The translations under genes and the position numbers were made by a program. From assembly GCF_023278185.1 (NCBI RefSeq), contig NZ_CP066356.1, forward strand, positions 496,001-560,000: a stretch of 64,000 nt of DNA, written 5' to 3'. Positions 33,066 to 42,149 of the stretch are shown one piece after another. The DNA is from Bradyrhizobium elkanii USDA 76. Lineage in GTDB: Bacteria > Pseudomonadota > Alphaproteobacteria > Rhizobiales > Xanthobacteraceae. Below the pieces are notes generated by a model. It was not told the DNA's origin and ran no database searches. It was given only the letters and a program-made list of their open reading frames with translations. How positions within the stretch are numbered: the stretch's first letter is position 1; every line of letters starts with the position of its first letter.

Positions 33066-34553
33066 ACTAGGGCATGCACATATTTGGTGCGGCGGATTGA
33101 CTCGGGATGGAGACAGGGGATTCCAGAATCGGCGATCCGTGTGATTTCTATTGCGACGCTCCAGGTTGGACGGGGGTGTCGGGTGTTGTTACGAATTGAC
33201 TGGACGTTAGGACGGTTCGGGGATCGTCGTCTCGATAAAGGGGGGCGGCGCTCGTCGAACGCATGGTTGCGGGCAAGACGGTCTGCCTGCGGCGGCTTTC
33301 CAGGGGTGATCGTGCGCTGGAGGTGCGGTTCAACCGCTTTCTCGGCCACGACAAGGTGACGGCGGAGCGGATCATCGAAAGCTGGGGCGACAGCACGGTT
33401 GCCGCGGTAGAGGGCCGCCATGTGCTGGCGATCCAGGACACCAGCGAGATCCACTTCAACACCACGCCGCAACGCCGGCGCGGGCTCGGCGAAATCGGCA
33501 AGGGCAATAACCACGGCGTGCTGCTGCATCCGCTGCTGGCCGTGGATGCCGACGATGGCAGCTGTCTTGGACTTTTGAGTGGGCAGGTATGGACGCGCCA
33601 GGGGCGTCGCACCACGACGCATGACGCACGTGACTTGTCTGACAAGGAATCGCAACGCTGGATATCCACCGCCATTGCGGCCAAGCCGCTGCTCACCGCT
33701 GCCGGAACGGTGACGGTCCTCGGTGATCGCGAGAGCGATATCTTTGCCCTTTATGCCAGCTCGGCCGAGCAGCACTTCCATGTCATCGCGCGCAGCATGC
33801 ATGATCGCAAGCTTGCCGACCGCACCGGCCTGTATGAGGCCACCGACGCCATGCCTGTGGTGGATCGGAGGGCGATCCAACTGCCTGCGCGCGCGGCGCG
33901 ACCGGCACGTCAGGCCCATCTCGAACTCCGCTTTGGCGCAATCGAGCTTGCCCGCCCGCAGAGCAAGTTCCTGCGCCATTTGCCGAAAAGCTTGCCGCTG
34001 GCGGTGGTCGACGTGTGCGAGATCAATGCCGGGCCCGGCGCAGAGCCGCTGCACTGGCGTCTGATCACCTCTCACGAGATCGCCACCGTCGACGACGCCT
34101 GGCGTATCGTCGAATGGTACAAGCAGCGCTGGATCATCGAGCAGTTCTTCCGCGTCCTGAAGACGCAGGGCCTCAAGCTCGAAGACAGCCAGATCGGAAC
34201 CGCCGATCGTCTCCTCAAACTGGTCGCTATCGCCGCCAAGGCAGCCGTCATCACCATCCAGCTTCTGCAAGCGCGCGATGGCGGTCAGCAGCCCATTCGC
34301 GTTGCCTTCAACGACAACGAGATCAACGCGCTTGCCGCCCTCAACCGGCAACTCGAGGCCAGGAGCAAGCGACTGAAAAACCCACATCCGCCCGACAGCC
34401 TCACCTGGGCAGCCTGGATCATCGGCCGCCTTGGCGGTTGGGACGGCTACCCGTCGTCTAAACCTCCAGGCCCCATCACCTTCAAAAATGGCCTCGAATA
34501 CTTCCTGGCCGTCGCAGCAGGATGGAGCCTCAGAGATATGTGCATGCCCTAGT
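33066..34553 (+). mobile_element. IS4 family insertion sequence in a family A repeat
   Basis: 1488 bp bounded by perfect 18-bp inverted repeats 'actagggcatgcacatat' (33066-33083) and its complement (34536-34553). It is flanked by an 8-bp direct duplication 'gctttcgc' (33058-33065 and 34554-34561), or 9 bp if the last base is assigned to the target. Single transposase gene with an apparent frameshift near its start. The stop codon lies inside the right inverted repeat. Confidence 0.92.
33183..34552 (+). pseudogene. IS4 family transposase (apparent -1 frameshift near the N-terminus)
   Basis: The main frame (429 residues from ATG 33263) has the IS4 DDE core: first aspartate in 'LAIQDTSEIHF', second in 'VTVLGDRESDIFALY' and the Y-R-E-K signature 'YKQRWIIEQFFRVLK'. 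The usual N-terminal DNA-binding domain ('IDWTLGRFGDRRLDKG') is present just upstream but in another frame, probably from GTG 33183. The two join only if the ribosome shifts by -1 (or one g is added) at the run 'aaagggggg' (33237-33245). It is either a broken gene or programmed recoding. The protein from 33263 alone would lack the target-binding domain. Confidence 0.8.
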
Positions 34554-34555
34554 GC

Positions 34556-34866
34556 TTTCGCAGGGACGACAGCCGAGATAAGCCGCGGCCTCTCGGCTCA
34601 AGCACTGGCGTCTCTCACCCGCATGCGGGTGATGACACCGAACTGGCTCAGGATCGCGCCACATATTCGGTGTCGTCCTGGCGAAAGCCAGGACCCATTA
34701 CCCCAAATCTCAATTGTTGAGCGACACCGGGCCGCGATCCCGCTCATCACCGAAGACGGTGGCTATGGGTCCTGGCTTTCGCCAGGACGACGACGGTGGA
34801 TGCCGAGCCTCCCACCGGGGAGTTCGCAATGACGGAGGCCCCGTAGCGCAGCTTCGCGCGCCCGCT
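34556..34866. other. Gene-free stretch with family A repeat
   Basis: Besides the rest of the interrupted repeat (34562-34570) and one intact copy (34672-34791), I see no gene, promoter or RNA here. Confidence 0.6.
34672..34791. repeat. Family A composite palindromic repeat, intact copy
   Basis: Left arm 'gtcgtcctggcgaaagccag' with 'gacccat', right arm 'atgggtcctggctttcgcca' with 'ggacgac', 120 bp in all. The arms carry the t/a variant (cctgg/ccagg) also found at 53341. Confidence 0.85.
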
Positions 34867-35580
34867 CTACGTCCGGAATTGGCGCCGATAGAGCCCGGGC
34901 TCGCGGGCCATCCTGTTGGTCAGTTCCTGGGCGCGCGATGTTTCATCCGGCGTCATCGCCGCGGTCTGCGCCACCCAGTTTTCGCGCTTCACCGGGAAGC
35001 ACTGCGCAACCGGCGTGCCCTTGGGCAACACGCCGTTGAAACTGGTATCGTGCCAGCGTGCCGGGAAATGAACCCAGCTGTCGTGAAACAGATCGCAATC
35101 GACCATGCCGGTAAGCGTGGTGAACGGCAGGTCGAACCGGTTGACCGGATGCGTGAAGAACAGCGAGTAGCCCGGCGGCGCCTCGATGGTCCACAGATTG
35201 ATGAACTTGATGACGAAGCGGTCGGGCTCGAACAGCGGCGAGCCGACCACCTGGCTTTCGTCGTGGAATCCGACCGGCGAGCGCGGGAATTCGAGCGCGC
35301 CGCCGGCCGGAAGGTCGTTGTCCCAGGTGATCGCGCCATTCTCGACCTTGAGATCGCAGACCAGCGGCAACAGGAAACCCGATGTCATCGCATCGACGAA
35401 TGGCGGGCAGCGCTTGACGGTATCCTCGTCGCGATTGCTCATCGTATTGAAGGCCTGCGTCGGCATCGCCTTGAGCCATCCGGGAAGACCCAACGACGCC
35501 GGCACCGGCGGCGGAATCTTGCCCTCGAGCTCCGCCGGGCAGCGGAATTTGATGGTGATCGCTTCGTTGTTGTTGGACAC
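34867..35580 (-). CDS. DUF6065 family protein
   Basis: 237 residues, GTG start at 35580 (reads MSNNNEAITIKFR) with 'aaggg' upstream. The family pattern is clear: 'GWLKAMPTQAFN', 'VKRCPPFVDAMTSGFLLPL', 'EFPRSPVGFHDESQVVGSPL', 'KFINLWTIEAPPGYSLFFTH' and 'LPFTTLTGMVDCD'. The conserved aromatic and histidine residues suggest an enzyme or ligand-binding fold, but no function is established for the family. It is monocistronic, next to repeats and an IS element, and divergent from aspA. Confidence 0.85.
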   Translation of the reverse strand: MSNNNEAITIKFRCPAELEGKIPPPVPASLGLPGWLKAMPTQAFNTMSNRDEDTVKRCPPFVDAMTSGFLLPLVCDLKVENGAITWDNDLPAGGALEFPRSPVGFHDESQVVGSPLFEPDRFVIKFINLWTIEAPPGYSLFFTHPVNRFDLPFTTLTGMVDCDLFHDSWVHFPARWHDTSFNGVLPKGTPVAQCFPVKRENWVAQTAAMTPDETSRAQELTNRMAREPGLYRRQFRT

Positions 35581-35903
35581 GGCTTTTGGCCCTTGGTTCG
35601 TTCAGTGTCGGCGGCGCCCTTGCGCCAGTCGATGCTCGTCTAGCACGCGACGACGAGGCGGAGAAAGCAGCCGCATCGGTCGCAAAGCGAGCCACGATAT
35701 CGAGCTATAAGTTGTTGTTATCATGGCGGATAAGACAAAGCCCTTAATCTCCCGGTTCGGCGCGCGCCAATGCCGGTTTTCCGCGTCTGGCCACTCGCCG
35801 GTGTGCAAGACTCTGCCGATAGGCATTGGCTTTCGACGCGCAGCGGGCGCATCATCGCCGGCGTCGCCGACGACAGGATCTGCGAGAGGTAACGGAGATA
35901 CCG
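35581..35903. other. 323-bp divergent intergenic region
   Basis: It lies between the DUF6065 gene (-) and aspA (+). A short open frame (35723-35923) has no ribosome binding site and unconvincing composition. I see no clear operator or RNA; the promoters of both genes must be here. Confidence 0.5.
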
Positions 35904-37439
35904 ATGGCCGAATCGAAGGTTGAGACCGCCAAAACTGCAGCTGCCGCGTCCGCGTCCGGCGAGAGCGGCGGCCCCAGCCACCTCGCGGTCGCGACCGTCC
36001 GCACCGTGCCGATCGAGCAGGCGCAGTCCCGCACCGAGCACGATCTGCTCGGCGAGGACGACGTGCCGGCCAATGCGCTGTGGGGCATTCACACCAAGCG
36101 CGCGGTGATGAACTTTCCGATCACCGGCGTGCCGGTCGGGCACTTCCCGGAATTCGTCCGCGCGCTGGCGCTGGTGAAGCAGGCCGCCGCGCGCGCCAAC
36201 AAGCGGCTCGGCTACCTTGCACCCGAGAAGGCGGATGCGATCGAAGCGGCCTGCACCCAGATCGCGACCGAAAAGGTCTATGCCGAGTCCTTCGTCGTCG
36301 ACGCGATCCAGGGCGGCGCCGGCACCTCGACCAACATGAACGCCAATGAGGTGATCGCCAACGTCGCGCTGCGGCTGATGGGGCGCAAGCCCGGCGATTA
36401 TCACGCGCTGCATCCGAACGACGACGTCAACATGGCGCAGTCGACCAACGACGCCTATCCGACCGCGCTGCGGCTCGCGGTGATCTTCGCCACCCAGCCG
36501 CTGGTGCGCGCGCTGGACGATCTCGCCTACTCCCTCAAGGGCAAGGCGGTGGAGTTCGCGGACGTGTTGAAGATGGGGCGGACCCAGCTTCAGGACGCGG
36601 TGCCGATGACGCTCGGCCAGGAATTCGATGCCTTCCACGTAACCGTGAAGGAGGACGTCGCGCGCCTGAACGAGATTTCCGCGCTGTTCCGCGAGGTCAA
36701 TCTCGGCGCCACCGCGATCGGTACCGGGATCAATGCCGATCCGCGCTATGCGGCGCTCGCGGTCGAGGAGCTGTCGCGGCTGTCCGGCCAGCCGATGGTG
36801 CTGGCCTCCAACCTGATCGAGGCGACGTCCGATCTCGGCGCCTTCGTGCTGTTCTCCGGCGTGCTCAAGCGCGTCGCGGTCAAGCTGTCCAAGATCTGCA
36901 ACGACCTGCGGCTGTTGTCGTCCGGGCCGCGCACCGGCATCGGCGAAATCCGCCTGCCGGCCGTGCAGGCGGGCTCGTCGATCATGCCCGGCAAGGTCAA
37001 TCCCGTCATTCCCGAGGTCGTCAACCAGGTGGCGTTCCTGGTGATCGGGCACGACCTCACGGTGACGATGTGCGCCGAGGGTGGCCAGTTGCAGCTCAAC
37101 GCGTTCGAGCCGACCATCGGCTATTGCGTCTTGAGCTCGCTGCGCATGCTGACGGCGGCGGTCGATACGCTGACCAAGCGCTGCGTCGACGGCATCGAGG
37201 CCGATCGCGAGCGTTGCCGCAGCCTGGTGCAGGGCTCGATCGGCCTGATTACGGCGCTGGCGCCGTCGCTCGGCTATGAGGCCTCATCGCGCGTGGCGCG
37301 CCGTGCGCTCAAGGAGAACCGCTCGGTCGCCGACATCGTGCTGGAGGAGAAGCTGCTGACCGAGGCGGAGCTCAATCAGCTCCTCGAGCTCGAGGCCATG
37401 ACCCGCCCGGCGCGCCGGCAGCCGGTGCCGAAGAGTTGA
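35904..37439 (+). CDS. aspA: Aspartate ammonia-lyase (fumarase/aspartase superfamily)
   Basis: 511 residues from ATG 35904 (MAESKVETAKTAAAA) with 'cggag' upstream. A 45-residue Ala-rich leader precedes the enzyme. Superfamily signature 'GSSIMPGKVNPVIPEVVNQV' with the flexible catalytic loop serine, 'STNMNANEVIANVA' and 'HPNDDVNMAQSTNDAYPTAL' as in aspartases. Converts L-aspartate to fumarate and ammonia. Distinguished from class II fumarase by the aspartase-type 'RTEHDLLGEDDVPANALWGI' start, so the call is fairly safe. It stands alone, with a strong hairpin after it. Confidence 0.88.
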   Translation: MAESKVETAKTAAAASASGESGGPSHLAVATVRTVPIEQAQSRTEHDLLGEDDVPANALWGIHTKRAVMNFPITGVPVGHFPEFVRALALVKQAAARANKRLGYLAPEKADAIEAACTQIATEKVYAESFVVDAIQGGAGTSTNMNANEVIANVALRLMGRKPGDYHALHPNDDVNMAQSTNDAYPTALRLAVIFATQPLVRALDDLAYSLKGKAVEFADVLKMGRTQLQDAVPMTLGQEFDAFHVTVKEDVARLNEISALFREVNLGATAIGTGINADPRYAALAVEELSRLSGQPMVLASNLIEATSDLGAFVLFSGVLKRVAVKLSKICNDLRLLSSGPRTGIGEIRLPAVQAGSSIMPGKVNPVIPEVVNQVAFLVIGHDLTVTMCAEGGQLQLNAFEPTIGYCVLSSLRMLTAAVDTLTKRCVDGIEADRERCRSLVQGSIGLITALAPSLGYEASSRVARRALKENRSVADIVLEEKLLTEAELNQLLELEAMTRPARRQPVPKS

Positions 37440-37465
37440 GGGACAACCGCTGCATCGGCAGTCGG

Positions 37466-37648
37466 CTCCCTCTCCCGCTTGCGGGCGAGGGCTGGGGTGG
37501 GGGCTCTCTCCACGAGTCGCATCGTGGAGAGAGCCCCCACCCGCCGCGCGCGTCGGCCTCCCCCGCAAGCGGGAGAGGCGAATGCAGCCCGCGGACGATT
37601 TCCGCAGACGTCATATGCGATAGCCCTGCCCGCAAGCGGGAGAGGGGG
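37466..37648. repeat. Intergenic repeat, family E, with several 'cccgcttgcggg' palindromes
   Basis: 'ctccctctcccgcttgcggg' at the left, with inverted or direct relatives 'cccgcaagcgggagagg' at about 37562 and 37630. It fills most of the 226-bp gap between aspA (+) and the cytochrome gene (-). Confidence 0.75.
37495..37542. terminator. Perfect 21-bp hairpin between convergent genes, possible bidirectional terminator
   Basis: Arms 37495-37515 and 37522-37542 are exact complements (core 'gggggctctctcc'/'ggagagagccccc') around the loop 'gtcgca'. There is no T-run, so intrinsic termination is not certain. Confidence 0.5.
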
Positions 37649-37665
37649 CGCAGCCCCTTCGGGGC

Positions 37666-39501
37666 CTACAGCGTCTTGATGAACTCGATCAGGGCGCGGC
37701 GCTCGTCTTCCTTCAACTCCGGCCCGATCACACCGGTGCGCTTCTCGTTGGAGAATTCGTGTCCGGAATTGCTGTTGCCGCGCTTGGTGGTGTCGAGCAG
37801 GAAGGCGTTCTTGATCTTGTCCTTCCAGACGTAGCCGAGATCCTTGGGATCATACTCCCGGCTGCCGAGATAGAAGGTTGCGGGACGATCCTTCACCGGC
37901 GACAGCAGTGCGTAGATGGTCGGGACCGAGCCGTTGTGCAGATAGGGCGGGGTCGCCCAGATGCCGTTGAGCGGCCGGACCTTGTAGGCGAGCGGCGCCT
38001 GGATCTCGTTCGGCCGGTAGCCGTTGATGCGCTTGCGATCCTCCGGCGGGACCTTGTTCTGGTCGTACCAATAGTCGACGGTCTTCTCGACGAGGTCGCC
38101 GAGTGCCGGACCGAAACTGCCGTCCTTGATGTTCAGATTGGCCGGCGTCTCGACGGTGCGGTGCGCGAGGCCCTCGGCTTGCGCGCTGTCGGTGCCGATA
38201 TGGCTGATCGGAATCATCTCGACATCGAGCAGCGGCTGGCCGGCCTCGTTCTTGATCCAGCGCTTCTTGTCCTTGAACAGCGCAAAGGCTTCGCTCGCGG
38301 GCAGCGCCTTGCTGTCGATCGCCGGGCCGTGGCAGCCCTGGCAATGCGTCTTGTAGAGCTCGCCGCCCTTCTTCGCGAGATCCATGTTGATTGGCGGCAG
38401 GATGTTCTCCGGCCATTTCGGCGACGCCAGTCCGCCAAAGCCCTTGTCCTCGCTGGGCGGCTCGCCGGCGATCATCCGCTCCATCTCGTGCAGCACGTCG
38501 ATCCGAGCGCTCGATTTGTAAAGTCCCTTGGATTCGTCGAGCAGGTTGAGCTCGGCGCTGACGCCGAGCGCCTCGCCGGCGTTGCGCACCATCGGCTGCA
38601 TGATCGAGCCGTCATATTGCACCCAGCTGAACCACGGCGCGTTCCAGATCCGCGGAAAATGCACCGGCGCCGAATGCGAGGCGTAGTTGTTCGGGTTGTT
38701 CAGGTCGATCGAGAACACCTGGTTGCCGATCCGGTTCAGCGCGTCGAGCCGCGCATAGCCTTCCTCGACGCTGTTGGCGGCGACCCTGTTCTCGAGCGAA
38801 TTGATGTTGGCGTATTGCTTCAGCACGAGGTCGAGCTGGCCGCGCAGCGCCATGCGCTCGTCGAGGCTGGCATCCTTGCCGAGGATCTCGTCGGCAAAGC
38901 GCGAAAAGCGGCCCGGCCAGAACCGCGTCAGCAGCAGCGAGACGCCGACGCTCTTCTGGAATTCGAACAGATTGGTGTTGGCCGGCCCGCCGTCGATCAC
39001 GATCTCGGTGCCGCGATAGTTGAAGCTCCCGGTGTGGCAGGCAGCGCAGGTCAGGCCGACGCCGGTCATGTCGGCCTTGCTGTGCGGGTTGCGCCAGGGG
39101 GCGCCGTTGGCATCGGCCATCGGGCCGCCTTGCGCGAAGCCGATCGGCAGCGCATCGGGTTTGCCCGGAATCACCGTGTCGGGAATAAAGCCGAAGCGGC
39201 CGAGATAATTGGTCTCGCTGAGCCGCGGCGCCGCCGTGAACAGTGGCCAGACCGTCGGCTGCTCCAGCGCCATGAACCATTCATGGGGAATGCCGAAGGT
39301 CCGCGTGCCTTGGTCGGCGTGATAGAACCAGCGCAGCCGCTCGGCGCTGACATTCTGATCCAGCCACACCGTTTTTGCCGGCTGCTGGTAGTCGACGACC
39401 TTGACCCGGAAGCCGCTCGCGACCGTCTCGATATCGTCCTTGAAATAGAGGACGCCGGCGACAATCAACAGTCCGATGACGAATATCGTCTTGCGAGGCA
39501 T
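37666..39501 (-). CDS. Di-haem c-type cytochrome, cytochrome c peroxidase/RoxA-like
   Basis: 611 residues from ATG 39501 (MPRKTIFVIGLLIV), with an N-terminal membrane anchor or signal ('TIFVIGLLIVAGVLYF'). Two haem-c attachment motifs: C-A-A-C-H (about 152-156) and C-Q-G-C-H (about 387-391). The spacing of 230 residues and the large size are those of the di-haem cytochrome c peroxidase/rubber oxygenase superfamily. A later 'ATPPYLHNGSVPTIYALL' is the conserved segment of that superfamily. The periplasmic enzyme should act on peroxide or an organic electron donor; which one cannot be told. Monocistronic. Confidence 0.87.
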   Translation of the reverse strand: MPRKTIFVIGLLIVAGVLYFKDDIETVASGFRVKVVDYQQPAKTVWLDQNVSAERLRWFYHADQGTRTFGIPHEWFMALEQPTVWPLFTAAPRLSETNYLGRFGFIPDTVIPGKPDALPIGFAQGGPMADANGAPWRNPHSKADMTGVGLTCAACHTGSFNYRGTEIVIDGGPANTNLFEFQKSVGVSLLLTRFWPGRFSRFADEILGKDASLDERMALRGQLDLVLKQYANINSLENRVAANSVEEGYARLDALNRIGNQVFSIDLNNPNNYASHSAPVHFPRIWNAPWFSWVQYDGSIMQPMVRNAGEALGVSAELNLLDESKGLYKSSARIDVLHEMERMIAGEPPSEDKGFGGLASPKWPENILPPINMDLAKKGGELYKTHCQGCHGPAIDSKALPASEAFALFKDKKRWIKNEAGQPLLDVEMIPISHIGTDSAQAEGLAHRTVETPANLNIKDGSFGPALGDLVEKTVDYWYDQNKVPPEDRKRINGYRPNEIQAPLAYKVRPLNGIWATPPYLHNGSVPTIYALLSPVKDRPATFYLGSREYDPKDLGYVWKDKIKNAFLLDTTKRGNSNSGHEFSNEKRTGVIGPELKEDERRALIEFIKTL

Positions 39502-39764
39502 GCCCCGTTCCCCCAATTCGCGGTACCCGCGCGTCATATGGACGAGTTGTTAAAATTCGCCGAAAAACGAGTTCGCGTTAAGCGTGTGATGCGGTGTGCG
39601 CCATCCTACAGTGGCGGCGCTTGGTCTAACAACGGAAATGTTGCAAAGGAAATGCTGGTTGGCTGTGAGCCAGTTCACTTGCGGCGTGCCGGTTGCGGCG
39701 GCATTTGCGCGCATCGAGGCCTGCGACTAGAAGTAACGGAGCAACAATTCTTCGAGATGTCATC
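39502..39764. other. 263-bp divergent intergenic region
   Basis: Promoter region between the cytochrome gene (-) and the hydrolase gene (+). No repeat or RNA seen. Confidence 0.5.
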
Positions 39765-40445
<681 letters not shown>

Positions 40446-40449
40446 GTGT

Positions 40450-40571
40450 GTAGCCCGGATGAGCGAAGCGACATCCGGGGTCTGCATGCCGAGGGCGAGA
40501 TCGGTCCCGGATATCGCGGAGCCTGTCATCGGGCGCGCGTTCGCGCGACCCGTTGGCTCATCCGGGCTACG
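40450..40571. repeat. Intergenic palindromic repeat, family D copy 2
   Basis: 'gtagcccggatgagcgaagc' at the left and 'ggctcatccgggctacg' at the right, about 122 bp, related to 3761-3868. Confidence 0.75.
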
Positions 40572-40603
40572 CTTGGCCGCGAAAGGGATGTTATTCTCCA
40601 CCC

Positions 40604-41335
40604 ATGACAAAGATCCTGATCGTCAATCCCAACACCACCGCGTCGATGACAGCGACCATCGCGGCCGCCGCGCAAGCGGTGGCCGCACCTAGCACCGAGA
40701 TCGTCGCCGTCACATCTGCGATGGGACCGGCCTCGATCGAAGGCTTCTATGACGAGGCCTTCGCCGTTCCCGGGCTGATCGAGGCGCTGCTGAAGACCCC
40801 CGATGCCGATGCCGGCATCATCGCATGCTTCGACGACACCGGGCTGGATGCCGCGCGGTCGGCGGCGCGCTATCCGGTGGTCGGCATCTGCGAGGCGGCG
40901 CTGGTCACCGCCGGGCAGATCGCCAAGCGTATCGGCATCGTCACCACGCTGCCGCGCTCGATCGTGCCGCTGGAGGAACTGGTGCGCCGCTACGGCTTTG
41001 CCGATCGCGCGGTGGTCACCGCCTGCGACGTCGCGGTGCTCGATCTCGAGAAGCCGGGCTCGGGCGCCAGACCGAGGCTGGAGGCGGAGATCGCGCGGGC
41101 ACTGGACAAGGGCGCGGACGCCATCGTGCTCGGCTGCGCCGGTATGGCCGATCTTGCCCATGAGCTGTCGATGCAGTTCGGCGTGCCTGTGGTCGACGGC
41201 GTGGCCGCCGCGGTGAAGCAGGCGGAAGCGCTCGCCGGCCTCAAGCTGACGACGTCGCGTCGCGGTGCTTACGCGTCGCCCGCGGCCAAGGCCTATTCCG
41301 GCCTGCTGGAGAAATTCGCGCCACCGTCAGCCTGA
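40604..41335 (+). CDS. Aspartate/glutamate racemase family protein (hydantoin racemase-like)
   Basis: 243 residues from ATG 40604 (MTKILIVNPNTTASMT). The start 'ILIVNPNTTASMTATI' is the hallmark of hydantoin racemase/Asp-Glu racemase proteins. The two catalytic cysteines are in 'AGIIACFDDTGLDAARS' (about residue 72) and 'ADAIVLGCAGMADLA' (about 180). These enzymes invert chirality at a carbon next to a carbonyl without a cofactor; hydantoin, allantoin and maleate are typical substrates. The 3' end overlaps the convergent SDR gene by 9 bp. Confidence 0.88.
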   Translation: MTKILIVNPNTTASMTATIAAAAQAVAAPSTEIVAVTSAMGPASIEGFYDEAFAVPGLIEALLKTPDADAGIIACFDDTGLDAARSAARYPVVGICEAALVTAGQIAKRIGIVTTLPRSIVPLEELVRRYGFADRAVVTACDVAVLDLEKPGSGARPRLEAEIARALDKGADAIVLGCAGMADLAHELSMQFGVPVVDGVAAAVKQAEALAGLKLTTSRRGAYASPAAKAYSGLLEKFAPPSA

Positions 41336-42109
41336 CGCCGCACCGCCATAGATCCGGTCGCGCAGGCGGCGCATGCCGGACAGCCAGCGCTCGCGATTGG
41401 TGGCCTTGCGCTGCATGTATTCCTGCACCTGCGGATGCGACAGAATCAGGAAACGTTCCTCCGCCATCGCCTCGATCACCATCCGCGCCACCTCGCCGGG
41501 CTGCAGCACGCCGTCGACGCGCGCCGCACTCGGGCCCGGCGTCGTCATCCCCGTCTGCACCGATTGCGGACAGAGCACGGAGACGCGGACGCCGCGATCG
41601 CCATACTGGATGGCGAGATGTTCGGCGAGCGCGACCGCGGCGTTCTTGGTCACGCCGTAAGGCATCGAGTTCAGCGAGGCCAATAGCCCCGCGGCGGATG
41701 CGGTGTTGATGAGATAGCCGGAGCCGCGCGCGAGCATGCCGGGCACCAGCGCGCGCGCCGCGTACACGTGGCTCATCACATGCACGCGCCAGCTCACGTC
41801 CCAGTCGGCATCGGACGCGGTCTCTTGTCCTTTGCGCGACAGTCCGGCGTTGGAGAAGAACACGTCGACCGGGCCATATTTGTCCTCGGCCGCGGCGATC
41901 AACGCCTTGATGTCCTCCTCGAGCCCGACGTCGGCGGTGACCGCCAGACCGTCGATATCGCCGGCGACGCTGGCGAGCCGGTCGCGCGAGGTCTTGAGAT
42001 CGGCGACCACGACGCCGCGTGCACCGGCGTCCGCATAGGCCCGCGCCACCGCTTCGCCGATCCCGCTCGCGCCGCCGGTGACGACACAGACCTTGTCCTT
42101 GACTTGCAT
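41327..42109 (-). CDS. SDR family oxidoreductase
   Basis: 260 residues from ATG 42109 (MQVKDKVCVVTGG). Motifs: 'VTGGASGIGEAVARAYA' (cofactor), 'FFSNAGLSRKGQE', serine in 'LINTASAAGLLASL' and 'YGVTKNAAVALAEHLA' (Y-x3-K). 'VADLKTS' after beta-2 suggests NAD rather than NADP. The C-terminal 'QEYMQRKATNRERWLSGMRR' is typical of SDRs found in CoA-ester degradation loci. It is 40 bases downstream of the ketopantoate-reductase-like gene, so they form one operon. Confidence 0.9.
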   Translation of the reverse strand: MQVKDKVCVVTGGASGIGEAVARAYADAGARGVVVADLKTSRDRLASVAGDIDGLAVTADVGLEEDIKALIAAAEDKYGPVDVFFSNAGLSRKGQETASDADWDVSWRVHVMSHVYAARALVPGMLARGSGYLINTASAAGLLASLNSMPYGVTKNAAVALAEHLAIQYGDRGVRVSVLCPQSVQTGMTTPGPSAARVDGVLQPGEVARMVIEAMAEERFLILSHPQVQEYMQRKATNRERWLSGMRRLRDRIYGGAASG

Positions 42110-42149
42110 GGTTCGATGTCCCTGCTTGTTATCGTGGTGGGTCGGATTG

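Noticed and set aside
35723..35923. Possible 66-residue gene between the DUF6065 gene and aspA
   Set aside because: No ribosome binding site, no family resemblance, and it overlaps the aspA start.
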